A DNA stretch of 64,000 nucleotides. It comes from Cylicocyclus nassatus (lineage: Eukaryota; Nematoda; Chromadorea; Rhabditida; Strongylidae). Made by a program: the position numbers and the translations under genes. The notes beneath the pieces were generated by a model. It was given only the letters and a program-made list of their open reading frames with translations. It had not been told where the DNA came from and ran no database searches. The DNA is taken from NCBI GenBank assembly GCA_958299035.1, contig CATQJL010000112.1, forward strand, positions 49,248,941 through 49,312,940, given 5' to 3'. Below, in pieces: positions 1 to 11,936 of this stretch (position 1 is the first letter of the stretch; every line of letters begins with the position of its first letter).

Positions 1-440
1 TGTTTTCATTTCTTTAGGGCCATTAGATCACATGCGTTTCTGTATGCTTCATAATTCGGAACTCCATTCTGATCATCTTCGTCTGTATATTTGGTTACGG
101 AAAATGTTTCGTTAACGTCTTTCAGCCAGATTTTTAGCCGATTATGATTTCTGAAGTGAATCGTTGATTTGATGACAATACTTTTATCCAGAGGAGTTAA
201 GTGGTGTTTTTTTTAGTGACGCAAAGAATAATTATTGGATCATCTGTTTAGTGTCATTGAGGATCATTCACGGCAAGCTCCTTAGCGATTGCTAATAGAT
301 TGCATCGAAAATTTGTTTCGATGACGTCTTAATCATTTTTGCTTCTCTACTGTACAGCACAGCATAATGTGTGCTCAAACCCTTTGCTATCACTTTGAAG
401 GGCAGTAATCACATGAGATAAAGGTGAATTACTTTACTTT
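1..440. other. Unassigned sequence before the Penelope-like relic
   Basis: No open frame or recognisable motif is seen here. The stretch is AT-rich and may include the worn 5' part of the Penelope-like element that follows, but nothing in it proves that. Confidence 0.4.
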
Positions 441-445
441 CAGGC

Positions 446-476
446 CTTTGAAGAAGGCACTGATGCCGAAACGTTA
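446..476 (+). ncRNA. Hammerhead-ribozyme-like motif of the PLE
   Basis: The sequence reads TTTGAAGA, then a 3-bp stem GGC/GCC around the loop ACTGAT, then GAAACGTT. This has the order of a hammerhead core (CUGANGA, stem II, GAAAC). The expected first C of CUGA is T here, so the copy is probably inactive. Short-stem hammerheads are known in Penelope-like elements, and the location upstream of an RT/GIY-YIG relic fits. Stems I and III were not folded, so it could be chance. Confidence 0.35.
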
Positions 477-1032
477 AGCCGAATAAAGTATATATCTATC
501 ATACCTGTTTTGGAAAAGAAAGCTCTGAGATATACTGAACATGCCCAGGTTTTATGAACAGACAGCCTATGAGATACTTCGTGAAGTATAGCCACATTTG
601 TTCTCATTAGTCAAAGAAATTCTAGCACTTCGCCAGAAAGTAACAGTCACGTGACAGCCTCTCATCTTCTTCAGAAGATGCCGTGCCATGACCATTGCTC
701 CGAAATTCATCACAAACAATAGAGCAGGAGTTACATGCAACCTGCCCAGAAGATCATCCAAAAATAAAAAAGTTATACCAGAATGTCTCTGCCGTGGTTA
801 TCAAGCAGAAATAACATTTGTTATACTCCTCTCTACTCAAATATGAAACGAGGGAAGGAGCATGTAGACGATTAATGAACAACGAAAGCTGGAAGAGGAT
901 TAAGAGAAAGCCCAAGCAAATCTGCGCTGGTTTGCGGTCTAACATCAAATTTACACTTTATAAAAATTCGAGAGACTTTTGAATGAACAAAATAAAACCC
1001 ACAAAACACGTTGCGCGCCTGCCACAGAATAC

Positions 1033-1899
1033 AAGATCCGATCAATTATCAGGTGCATCAACGGCCCAATTGACAGGATATCATGGTTTCTCAACAAAAC
1101 TGTCGGCCCACTTCTCGGAAAAATTCCCTAACATCTGATAAACACTAGACATTTCTTGACCGACTGCGACGTAAATTTTGACTAAAGTTGCATCATAGAG
1201 TCATTACACGTGTCGTCGTTGTACACCAATGTCTCCAACAGCGAAGCACTAGAGGGTCTTTCCGAGATGCTTGATGAGCACAGTGCAAGTATGTCGACGT
1301 ATGGACTTAGTTAGACGCGACTCATAACTCTCGAAGGGGAGTGTCTCAAGTGCAATGTAACAAGTGGTCTGGAGACTTCTGTTCACAGGTAAGAGATGTC
1401 AATGGGTCAGCATTAGCGCCCGTGTTGCTAGATGCTTTGAGCAAAATAGAGAAGCCGGTGTTATCTAGAAACTACTTATGTAGTGCAGATACATAGACGG
1501 CCGTTAATTACATCAACTCAGTTCGAAATGGACTAGTGTTTTGTAGTATTAAATCAACAATCCCAGTACATAAAATTCACCAGAGAGAGACCAAACGAAG
1601 GTTGGTTGCCCTATCTCAACACACAACTGACCGTTGGCCGTTGGCACGATACATACATGGTAGCTGTAGACAGCTGTAAGAACATCCTTTTACATGCCAA
1701 GTCCGCCCACCCGATTGCCGTTAAGCGTGCTATCTTGCATAGTATATTCCGAACGGGGACTAACATCTGCAGTGGTGAGAGTGAACGACAGAAGTCTGGA
1801 GTGCTGGCGTCCGCGACAGCAGCCTCAAACGGCTACTGTTCGGCCAAATCTACACGTACTCGAAGGGCAACTGCACAATCTGATAACGATCTAACATAA
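1033..1899 (+). pseudogene. Penelope-like reverse transcriptase, broken
   Basis: One frame from 1033 reads KIRSIIRCINGPIDRISWFL, then a stop near 1129, HLINTRHFLTDCDVNFD, a second stop, and SCIIESLHVSSLYTNVSNSE. SLYTNV is the conserved RT segment after the catalytic aspartate region, although the usual D is H here. A degenerate catalytic box, RYIDG in place of YIDD, follows near 1488. The last part (1606-1899) contains LPYLNTQL and SAHPIAVKRAILHSIFRTGT, the C-terminal RT block typical of PLEs. At least two in-frame stops and frameshifts separate these blocks. It cannot make a working enzyme. The GIY-YIG remnant follows about 160 bp downstream. Confidence 0.75.
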
Positions 1900-2059
1900 T
1901 TCCTCTCTGCTTACCATTCGTCTCAGACAGGGTAACACACGCACTACGAAGTCGTTAGATGCGAGCGCAGCTGAAACGTAATGTCGTTCTCGCCAATATA
2001 CCGCGGAATAACATCAGAAATTAACTCATACGTCATAGATTATACGATATCGCCTGCAC

Positions 2060-2246
2060 GTTCAAATGCTGCGTTATTTGCCCTTACGGAAAACAGGGAG
2101 ACTGTGTAAGAACTGGAGCAGTATACGGGCTTGAATGCTAGACTGCCACGCTACCTATATTGGCGAGAACGGGCGGCCACACTATGTACGCGTACACGAA
2201 CATCTAACGAGTAAAAGGGAAAGCATAACAGCCCCGTTAGGAAAAA
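2060..2246 (+). pseudogene. GIY-YIG endonuclease domain of the PLE, broken
   Basis: The first frame reads CVICPYGKQGDCVRTGAVYG, followed by LEC and a stop. It contains the cysteine-rich linker and the GAVY form of the GIY motif. A shift near 2150 gives TYIGENGRPHYVRVHEHLTS and then KRESITAPLGK. That holds the YIG motif, the conserved arginine and the EH that follow in this nuclease fold. The domain nicks the target site in PLE retrotransposition. Its place straight after the RT remnant supports a single element. A frameshift and a stop split the two halves, so it is inactive. Confidence 0.75.
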
Positions 2247-4454
2247 ATAAGAAAGTTGATCACTGCGAAAATGTTTTCTTGTTGGGTGTACAGTCTTAGC
2301 TTTAAAAGTAGAGTATTCGCTCGCAGAGAGTTGGCAGCGTCATTTATTCTATCAAGGGAACCCAAAATGAATGGCAAAAATGAACAATACTCCATCACAA
2401 GTGACCTCATGCTTCTACCGTAGTGCCAGCTATAACGCCCACATTATATAAGCAGATTCTTAGTAGGACTGCCTTCATACTTCCATCATCTGTACGTGAA
2501 GCTAAGCACTGCCATCGCAGCGTGTTGCAGGGCTTGGCAGGAGGTTGAATTCCGGGATTTCAAAAACGACATCCCCTTTGAAGCCCAAAATTTTTACGAC
2601 TTTCTGATTGACCCCCTATTTTTGACCCGTCATTTTGTGACGGACAGGTACATGCAAACAAAAAGGACTCAGCGCTTATTTCAAACTTCAAAACACCTCA
2701 CAAACTTCTCCACTGACTTTGGCAAATTTTGGACTTTTCGCTTGCCCTGCTGTAACCATAACTTTGTTCAGTATGCTTTTCCAAATTCTACAACCTGCAT
2801 AAATAAACATTAGATTCTATTCGAAAGAGCGTGATACCCAAAAAAGCACAAAATTGCACAATGAAGCAGAAATTATCTTTGAAACTGTTCGTAATGTGAC
2901 GAAAAGTGGAGACAGAGATAGATGAAAAGTGATATTACTTAATTCAATTCAACAAAAACACAATTCACTAGCATTGAGTTGGGGTAGCCCTAAAAAATAG
3001 AACGCCAACCAATGTAGCGTCGTTTAAGAGATCGGTACCGTCGCCTCTTTTTGAAAAGAAAACCGAGGCCACATGACTTAACATCGCTGGCTAAACAGCG
3101 GGAACTCATTGAAGTTAGTTTCTTGTATTCTCACATATCAGTTGAGGTCGAGTGCGGTGATCAGTGGTGTTCTAAAAACATGGTTGAAAAGACTTGTACT
3201 CAGGCCTCTTTGCGCTTTTTATTCTTTTGAAACTAACCTATGACATGCTTTGCCAAGATCTTTACTGGAAGAGTCACGACTGCGTAAATATGTAAGAGAC
3301 ATGACAGCAAACAATCATAAATCGTCCACTTGAAAGTAAGCAAGAGCCTGCAATAAGATTTCACATACTCCTATATCTTTGACACAGAAACAGAGAAAGA
3401 GATAGAGAGGAGAGAGAGAGAGAAAGGGAAGGAGTGGGAGGGAGGGAAAGAGAAACTCGTTTACTAAATTCTTGTGTAGAAAAAAAGAGGTATGGGCCAC
3501 GTTATTTCACTCAACTCTAAATATTTGCTCCATTCCGTTACGTTTCATTACTGGAACACCATATCGTCGCTAGGGAGATAGGTAGGTCTCAAGTGAGCTA
3601 TCGCCCAAACAGCAGCTAAATCATTGGTTAGAAATTTTTGTACCCAATTTGGCCCAAATCGTACCTCTTCTGAACCATTGTGAGCTGCCGCTTAGACTGA
3701 TAGCTACTCTCAATCAGCATCCATCTAAGAAGCCCAAGCATTACTTGGCTGAAGGGTCTACGGAAGCCTTTACAAGAAAAATGAAATCTTGTCAGGAAAT
3801 CCGCAAGCAATCAAGGAAAAGTCAGCTAGATGAAAACTTTAGCAAGTAACTACTCACCTCGAAGTAAAAGCATATGTAGATTTTTACAGAAGTGAGCTGC
3901 AACGATGAGCTTTGCATCAGTACTTGTGTATGCAACGTAGCAGGGCTCACTTAGCATCTAAAAACTCGATATCACACTTTGCCATTTTCGGACCTGTGGA
4001 GAACATAAACAAATCTAAAACTTGTGACAAAGAAAGTCCTAAACATCAAATTTCCCATCATCTTAGTCTAGATAACAGCGTAACAAATCACCTAGCGTCA
4101 CTTACCACATTTGGAACAAAAGAACAGACCTCATTCTTCATTCCATCATTGTTCCAGCTTTGGACGCCTCTTCAGTTTTTTCTTCCTTCTCGCGCAGTGC
4201 AGTATGCCCCTGCTTAATTGGAAATCTGAAATGGAAAGATGACAAAGATTGAAATCACCAAAAGAAGGAGTACGAGCATAGCGTTGAAATGTGAAACCAG
4301 AATTCAGTACAAAGATTTGAAGTCTTTGCTTTGCCGGTCTAAGTGCCGCGCAATTGGAGCGCGCTTTCCAATCTTTCACATTGCCATACAGAGATCATTT
4401 TGGGCTAGACTAAGTGAAGGATTTGTTAGTTTTAGAACAGGATTTGTACTTATA
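2247..4454. other. Unassigned, gene-free stretch
   Basis: Only short frames (about 100 codons or fewer) occur and none has recognisable motifs. There is a purine-rich GA tract at about 3385-3455. I see no splice-bounded exon series or repeat ends in this stretch. Confidence 0.4.
3385..3455. repeat. GA-rich low-complexity tract
   Basis: Nearly every base is purine on the plus strand, with a core run of GAGAGAGAGAGAGAG. It is a simple repeat and gives a spurious short minus-strand frame rich in Leu, Pro and Phe. Confidence 0.85.
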
Positions 4455-4835
4455 GTAAAACTAGCTGGCTTACCCGGCTCCGCCGTATGTTCCGAATAGA
4501 AAATTCCATTTCTTAACCGATCCGGACCAAACTTGGCACACATACACTTCGGGCCCCGGCGGGTGTCACAGTCCACTTTTCGTTATCGATCGATGTCGAT
4601 TTTATCGATTTTTTGCAAAATTTGAGCTAGGGGGCTGGAATTTGGCAGAGGGGTGTAATCGAGCATGCTGATCATCCCCACAGCCTATGACACCCGCCGG
4701 GGCCAGAAGTGTATGTGTGCTAAGTTAGGTCCCGGTCGGTTCAGAAATGGAATTTTCTATTTGGAACATACGTACATACAGACATACATACAGACATACA
4801 TGCAAACAGACATTCAGCTTTATATATAAGATTAT
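4455..4835. repeat. Palindromic dispersed repeat of unknown class
   Basis: It opens with ACTAGCTGGCTTACCCGGCT and closes with TTTATATATAAGATTA. Inside are inverted arms: GAAAATTCCATTTCTTAACC near 4499 pairs with GGTTCAGAAATGGAATTTTC near 4738, and GGCGGGTGTCACAG near 4558 pairs with CTATGACACCCGCC near 4684. The GC-rich arms stand out from the AT-rich surroundings. The opening resembles a widespread animal repeat signature that I recognise but cannot name reliably. A TACATACAGACA microsatellite sits just inside the right end. Confidence 0.5.
4768..4815. repeat. Imperfect ACAT/ACAG microsatellite
   Basis: The motif ACATACAGACATACATACAG repeats with small changes through this stretch, inside the right end of the dispersed repeat. 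Confidence 0.75.
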
Positions 4836-5744
4836 CGATTAAGATCTCATTTATGTAAAGAAATCTGAAAAATTATGTGAGGAAAAGCAGGGAGCAACCC
4901 CAGGTTGCTCCCAGGTTACGCGGGAGCAACCTAAATTGGAAAATCTCTTACCATTTTCCAAACTCACATAAGTTTTTCGTAAATTTTATACATTTCCTGC
5001 ACTCCCTATTGCTTCACTATAGACCAAATTTGGTGCCGTATCGTTACTTGTGCGTTGCAAACAGACCCAATTTGTTATTTTCAACATACCACAACTCCGT
5101 TTTGAGTTCCCGCGCGCTGGCGACTTGTTCTTTGGAGCACAAAATCGTAGGTTTTACTAGAGTTTGAGTCATTGAAGCACGTCAAGAGCGAGAAAAAGCT
5201 GAACGGATGGAATCCTAGGCATGTGTTTACTTATAATACCGCTCGTTATTTGTTTGTGTACTTGTTCACTTGTTTACTTATTTCAACTTTCCAAAGCCAG
5301 CAAACATCCGTAATGTGAAGCAAAGCCTAGCTCTTCGAAGCGGATTTTGGATTCTATATCTTCTTTAATAGATTTGATAATAAACTTTTTGCGATGTCAT
5401 TATTCTCAACAAATTGAGGCCTGGAATGTTTGCAATCATGAAAACCATCAGAGTTCGACCTTTTAGCAGTGGGAGGTATTACATTTACACCTTTTCGCAG
5501 TGGATCCAAGTATTTTCACAGCAAAACTACTTTTTACAGCCTTTGTGGCGTTATCACACAAATTCACTGAACTTTTAGGAATTTGTGATCGTCCTTCGAA
5601 GGACAAGTTTACATGAATGAATGAAAATTGCGCAAGTGACTTTTTGCTACTAATGATAATTTCCTGAAGTTCTCGAACATTCAAATTAACTCCGTGAAAT
5701 TTTTTCACGGCGCTGCTTAAGCCATGCCCCCTCACACAAAGGGC
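4836..5744. other. Unassigned, gene-free stretch
   Basis: Short frames of up to 96 codons occur on both strands, none with recognisable motifs. I see no repeat ends or hairpins in this stretch. Confidence 0.4.
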
Positions 5745-6446
5745 CGCATGCACTAACCTCCCCGCTGGGGAGGGGATCGCAGCTCAAAAGAAAACTTTAT
5801 TTTTGAAACTCCAGATACCTGGATTTCACGTTGTGTACCTAGCTGTAAGTATTCCTACTAACCGTCACTATGAACATGTTGAAAAGGAGCGGGAAGCTGC
5901 ACGAACCGCATTTTCCAGCTTTCGTATGATCCCTGATGATCCCCGGCGCTTTTCTCTGAAGTCATTTTTCTTTCTCCGAAGTTAACGAAAACTTTCCAAA
6001 ACTGTACTGAAGATCTAACACAACAGTGCTAAGCATGTTGCTGATGAGAACAAATGAGTTTTTGAAAAGTCGAATTTTTCGGTAAACCTCAAATTTCGAC
6101 CTATGGATCATCGAAAATTTCATGACTTCAAAACATCATTCGTTCTTATCACGAACATGCTTAGCACTGTCGGTTAGATAATCTGCACAACTTTGGGGGT
6201 TTTCGTTAACTTCGGAGAAAGAAAAGTGACTTTAAAGAAAAGCGCCGGGGATCATCAGGGATCATACAAAAGCTGGAGAATGCGGTTCGTACAGCTTCTC
6301 GCTCCTCTTCAACATGTTCATAGTGAAGGGTAGTAGGAATACTTACGGATAGGTACACAACGTGAAATCCAGGTATCTAGAGTTTCGAAATATAAAGCTT
6401 TCTTTTAAGCTGCAACCCCTCCCCGCGGGGATGTTAGTGCATGCGT
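5745..6446. mobile_element. Foldback (long inverted repeat) element
   Basis: The ends are GCATGCACTAACCTCCCCGC and its near-complement GCGGGGATGTTAGTGCATGC. The match continues inward for about 300 bp per arm; for example GTGTACCTAGCTGTAAGTAT near 5833 pairs with ATACTTACGGATAGGTACAC near 6339. The arms carry many small mismatches, so this is an old genomic structure and not a fresh copy artefact. No coding frame is present. A transposon family cannot be named because no clear target duplication is visible. Confidence 0.75.
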
Positions 6447-8061
<1,615 letters not shown>

Positions 8062-8316
8062 TTTCGCGCCAGGATGCACGCTTTACGCCACGAATCCATG
8101 CGAAACATGGTCGCGGGGTCCAGTTTCAGGGAGAATATCTCAGCCGTTGGAGCACTACCTGAGCTGCCGGTTGGTGTGTGGCTTAGTTGGGCCCCAAAAT
8201 TACTATCCACGTGAGAGCCCCATGTGTCCAGACTTGCCTGGACACTGCCTTTAAGAGCAATGTTGATGAGAACAACGGATAGAACAAGTGTTCGTAACAG
8301 AAAAACTAGCGACCCT

Positions 8317-9158
8317 AAGGGCCGCTTACAGCTGGTCAAGGCAAAATCATTTGGATGCAAATAATAGTCACATAAATTAGCTCATAACTATTAAAAGTAG
8401 CATACCGTTTAATACCCATAAATACAGAGCCTACAAGTAGCCTACAAACCATACCTGGGGGTAAAGTAGCCCATGGGTCAGACTGGTATTAAAAAAAAAC
8501 TGTGAGCTGTTTCTAGAACGTTTCGAGAACACAGCCCTAAGAAAAGATTACAAACCGATATTTAATAAAGACAACCATGCGTACCGCTTATACATCGGTA
8601 TTTTGCGCGACTGCCCTACTCCCTTCCTCCCCCCTCCCCCCCCCCCTCCCTAGAAAGTTTAAAAAACTATACTGACTTACACTTATTGAAGGAAGCACTA
8701 TTCTGTGAGCCGCTTACGGATCGGTAATTATTGCAAAAATATTGATCTGTAAGCTCCCACCATCCAATAATAAAGGAAAAGCTGACCTACGAGGCCGCTT
8801 ACCTAGATATTATCTTTTAACAGGATATAATTGCCCTATATACCGCTTATAGTCTTATAGAATTTGCAGTTGTAGTTACCCTACAATCCCCCATAAACCG
8901 ATATCAAGAAAGTGCCCACGCCCACATATTGAAAAAAACTCCTTTATGGGCCGCAATGCCTCAGCGAACCCCTACAAACCGATATTTTGAAGAAAAATAA
9001 CTTTAAGGGCAGCCTACAAACCGTTTTTATGAAAAAGGACGAACATGGGTCGCTTATATACCAATGTAATAACCGAATATTTTGAGAAGAAACTGCCATT
9101 AATCCGCCTTCCATCCACTGCGTATTGAGTCTGCCTTATGCACGCCAATCAACCGAAT
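8317..9158. repeat. Left arm of a large inverted repeat made of degenerate minisatellite
   Basis: A loosely repeated unit containing CCGCTTA or CTACAAACCGATATTTT recurs throughout. From about 8501 to 9158 the sequence matches the reverse complement of 10732-11383. For example CTGTGAGCTGTTTCTAGAAC at 8501 pairs with GTTCTAGAAACAGCTCACAG at 11366. The arms differ by a few percent: TGCCTTATGCACG on the left corresponds to TGCCCTATGCACG on the right once reversed. A poly-C run lies at about 8629-8650. No coding frame is supported. Confidence 0.8.
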
Positions 9159-9218
9159 CTTTAAAAAATCAGTGCCTTTCGAGCCGTTAAAGATCTATAA
9201 GATTCGCCCTACGCGCCG

Positions 9219-9226
9219 CTTACAAC
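9219..9226. repeat. Left 8-bp target duplication of hAT element 1
   Basis: CTTACAAC, repeated exactly at 10209-10216. It fits the nTnnnnAn preference reported for hAT targets. Confidence 0.85.
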
Positions 9227-10208
9227 CAGGGTCAAGCAAAGGGTGTGGCACACGATCGCTGGTTACGACCCCCCCCCCCTGATTGCTGTCTTAATAAGAC
9301 CCCCCCTGAACTATATTCTTAAGATAGCATTACCAGAGTTGAGAAAAAGGTCCGGCACGAGTCTTTCGAAACCCCTCCCCCCCCCAAAGCCCTCAAACGA
9401 CCCCTTCTTCCTCCTCTTAACCTCTGGACCTCAAAGTGTGACATTCTGGAGGACACCATCTTCTTCTAGAGAGTTTTCAGATTTCTGAGAGCTGTACGCC
9501 CGATTTTCTGTGACTGCACTTTACAATCAAACGTAATATGACGGCTGATTTTGTCTGAATGGGCATATTGAAATGGCCATAATTTTTTTATGGGTGGGAC
9601 GTTCGGCTCCAAATTTCCAATGTAGCAAAAGGAAGCTATGTGCTCAATACTCATACCAGCAATGGAGCGCTTTCTGGATTTTGAAGGCAAGTTAAGGGGG
9701 TGCGGCACACCCCCTTAACTATATCAAAGAAACATTTTTAGCGGACAGTATTTATATGAATCGATAGCCTAAACCTTGTAGATTCCATAGGACTGTTTGG
9801 AGCCTGATTTGTCTTCTTAGCTCTAAGTAATATTTGGTGAAAGCACAGCGATCAAAAGCGAAAAATGGGAAAAACTAGATTTTGGTTGGCTTCTATCTCC
9901 ACAGTTTGCAGGTCTTCTGAAGCGGGATTCCCGTGGTGGACAAAGAAGGAGTAATGCTTTGTCTTGAGTGCAAAAACGGATAGCTAATTCACCTTTGAAA
10001 CAAAGTTAACCATGTTGGAATTTGACCATTTCATTTAGGTAGCCTAGTATCTTGAATCTTCAGAATCCGCTCAAACTTTGTCTACAGGGGTTAATTGACA
10101 TGCTAATTATGGCACTATTATCAGATTACCCAACTACGACCCCCTCCCCTTTTGACTCCTCAATACGACCCCCCAGGTGTGGCGTGCCGCATCCCACGCT
10201 TGACCCTG
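9227..10208. mobile_element. Non-autonomous hAT-type DNA transposon 1 (982 bp)
   Basis: The element begins CAGGGTCAAGC and ends GCTTGACCCTG, perfect 11-bp inverted ends with the CAGGG start common in hAT elements. It is flanked by identical 8-bp copies of CTTACAAC. Subterminal GTGTGGCAC and its complement GTGCCGCATCCCAC continue the symmetry. Poly-C tracts after ACGACC occur near both ends. An internal hairpin (GTTAAGGGGGTG pairing with CACCCCCTTAAC, 9691-9719) resembles the end sequence. No transposase frame is present, so movement would need a transposase from elsewhere. It lies in the loop of the large inverted repeat. Confidence 0.88.
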
Positions 10209-10216
10209 CTTACAAC
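10209..10216. repeat. Right 8-bp target duplication of hAT element 1
   Basis: CTTACAAC, identical to the copy at 9219-9226. Confidence 0.85.
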
Positions 10217-10731
10217 CAGTAATTTGATAATGTATAGACTACCAGCCAGCATTGGTTATGCGACGTCCCTGCAGCAGCTTGCGACGATGCGGGTGATGCG
10301 TGCAAACTCTCTTACGCGAAAGAGCACGTCGCATGCGACCGTGCATTCTCGCAAGGCATACCAGCGCGGAACCGATGCTGGTTAATACAACCTATACTTT
10401 CGCGCTTTTGCCGCAAACCTTTTACGAAAGCCTCATAGTTATCAAGGTAATAACAGTGTTTTAGGAAAAAAAATTTGAAAGGGTACAGATTTTCATTGCG
10501 GGAGTGTTTCTGTTGGGTCTTCGCTTCCCCCTCCCCCCCCCCCCCCGCCAAAAACTCTGTGGGTCCGCCATCACTGCGACTTAAATACACTGTTCCATAG
10601 TTGCAAAAATAGCAAACCTTCTCCCACCTCCTTTCAAAAAGCACTATTATATTGGATGGGTTTCAATATGAAGTGCAATTTCTATTTCTTTTGTGATTTT
10701 GTAACTTTGGTGAATCTGTAACTATTTCCTC
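10217..10731. other. Loop of the inverted repeat, no gene seen
   Basis: This holds a weak inverted pair, CCAGCATTGGTT near 10247 and AACCGATGCTGG near 10370, which may be a small degenerate hairpin element. A poly-C run lies near 10530. No coding frame is supported. Confidence 0.4.
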
Positions 10732-11383
10732 GGTTGATTGGCGTGCATAGGGCAGACTCAATACGCAGTGGATGGAAGGCGGATTAATGGCAGTTTCTTC
10801 TCAAAGTATTCGGTTATTACATTGGTATATGAGCGACCCATGTTCGTCCTTTTTCATAAAAACGGTTTGTAGGCTGCCCTTAGGGTTATTTTTCTTCAAA
10901 ATATCGGTTTGTAGGGGTTCGCTGAGGCATTGCGGCCCATGAAGGATTTTTTTTCAATATGTGGGCGTGGGCACTTTCTTGATATCGGTTTATGGGGGAT
11001 TGTAGGGTAACTACAACTGCAAATTCTATAAGTCTATAAGCGGTATAGGGCAGTTATATCCTGTTAAAGGATAATATCTAGGTAAGCGGCCTCGTAGGTC
11101 AGCTCTTCCTATATTATTGGATGGTGGGAGCTTACAGATCAATATTTTTGCAATAATTACCGATCTGTAAGCGGCCCACAGGATAGTGCTTCCTTCAATA
11201 AGTGTAAGTGGCCAGTATAGTTTTTTAAACTTTCTAGGGAGGGGGGGGAGGGGGGGAGGAAGGGAGTAGGGCAGTCGCGCAAAATACCGATGTATAAGCG
11301 GTACGCATGGTTGTCTTTATTAAATATCGGTTTGTAATCTTTTCTTAGGGCTGTGTTCTCGAAACGTTCTAGAAACAGCTCAC
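10732..11383. repeat. Right arm of the large inverted repeat, cut off by the assembly gap
   Basis: This is the diverged reverse complement of the left arm. It runs right up to the adapter at 11384, so its true outer end is not seen. A poly-G run near 11240-11260 mirrors the poly-C run of the left arm. Confidence 0.8.
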
Positions 11384-11409
11384 AGTACTCTGCGTTGATA
11401 CCACTGCTT
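11384..11409 (-). other. Untrimmed library PCR adapter, left side of the gap
   Basis: The 26 bases before the Ns are the exact reverse complement of the 26 bases at 11911-11936. The minus-strand sequence starts AAGCAGTGGTATCAACGCAG, which I recognise as the SMART-type PCR primer also used in low-input long-read DNA amplification. This is technical sequence and not part of the genome. Confidence 0.95.
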
Positions 11410-11909
11410 NNNNNNNNNNNNNNNNNNNNNNNNNNNNNNNNNNNNNNNNNNNNNNNNNNNNNNNNNNNNNNNNNNNNNNNNNNNNNNNNNNNNNNNNNNN
11501 NNNNNNNNNNNNNNNNNNNNNNNNNNNNNNNNNNNNNNNNNNNNNNNNNNNNNNNNNNNNNNNNNNNNNNNNNNNNNNNNNNNNNNNNNNNNNNNNNNNN
11601 NNNNNNNNNNNNNNNNNNNNNNNNNNNNNNNNNNNNNNNNNNNNNNNNNNNNNNNNNNNNNNNNNNNNNNNNNNNNNNNNNNNNNNNNNNNNNNNNNNNN
11701 NNNNNNNNNNNNNNNNNNNNNNNNNNNNNNNNNNNNNNNNNNNNNNNNNNNNNNNNNNNNNNNNNNNNNNNNNNNNNNNNNNNNNNNNNNNNNNNNNNNN
11801 NNNNNNNNNNNNNNNNNNNNNNNNNNNNNNNNNNNNNNNNNNNNNNNNNNNNNNNNNNNNNNNNNNNNNNNNNNNNNNNNNNNNNNNNNNNNNNNNNNNN
11901 NNNNNNNNN
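11410..11909. other. Assembly gap of exactly 500 Ns
   Basis: The run is 500 undetermined bases, a conventional scaffolding placeholder. Frames that cross it are meaningless. Adapter on both sides shows that each neighbouring contig ended in technical sequence. Confidence 0.99.
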
Positions 11910-11910
11910 T

Positions 11911-11936
11911 AAGCAGTGGTATCAACGCAGAGTACT
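11911..11936 (+). other. Untrimmed library PCR adapter, right side of the gap
   Basis: It starts AAGCAGTGGTATCAACGCAG and ends AGTACT, the same adapter as on the left side in opposite orientation. The satellite array starts immediately after it. Confidence 0.95.

Larger units (their letters stand above)
441..2246 (+). mobile_element. Decayed Penelope-like retroelement (PLE)
   Basis: Three parts lie in the order expected for a Penelope-like element on the plus strand: a hammerhead-ribozyme-like motif near 447-475, a reverse transcriptase remnant at 1033-1899 and a GIY-YIG endonuclease remnant at 2060-2246. PLEs are known to carry an RT joined to a C-terminal GIY-YIG nuclease and to have hammerhead motifs in their terminal repeats. 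The coding parts contain stops and frameshifts, so this copy is dead. The outer limits are not defined: I see no terminal repeat pair, and the start given is simply the ribozyme-like motif. The family call comes from recalled motifs, not a search. Confidence 0.7.
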
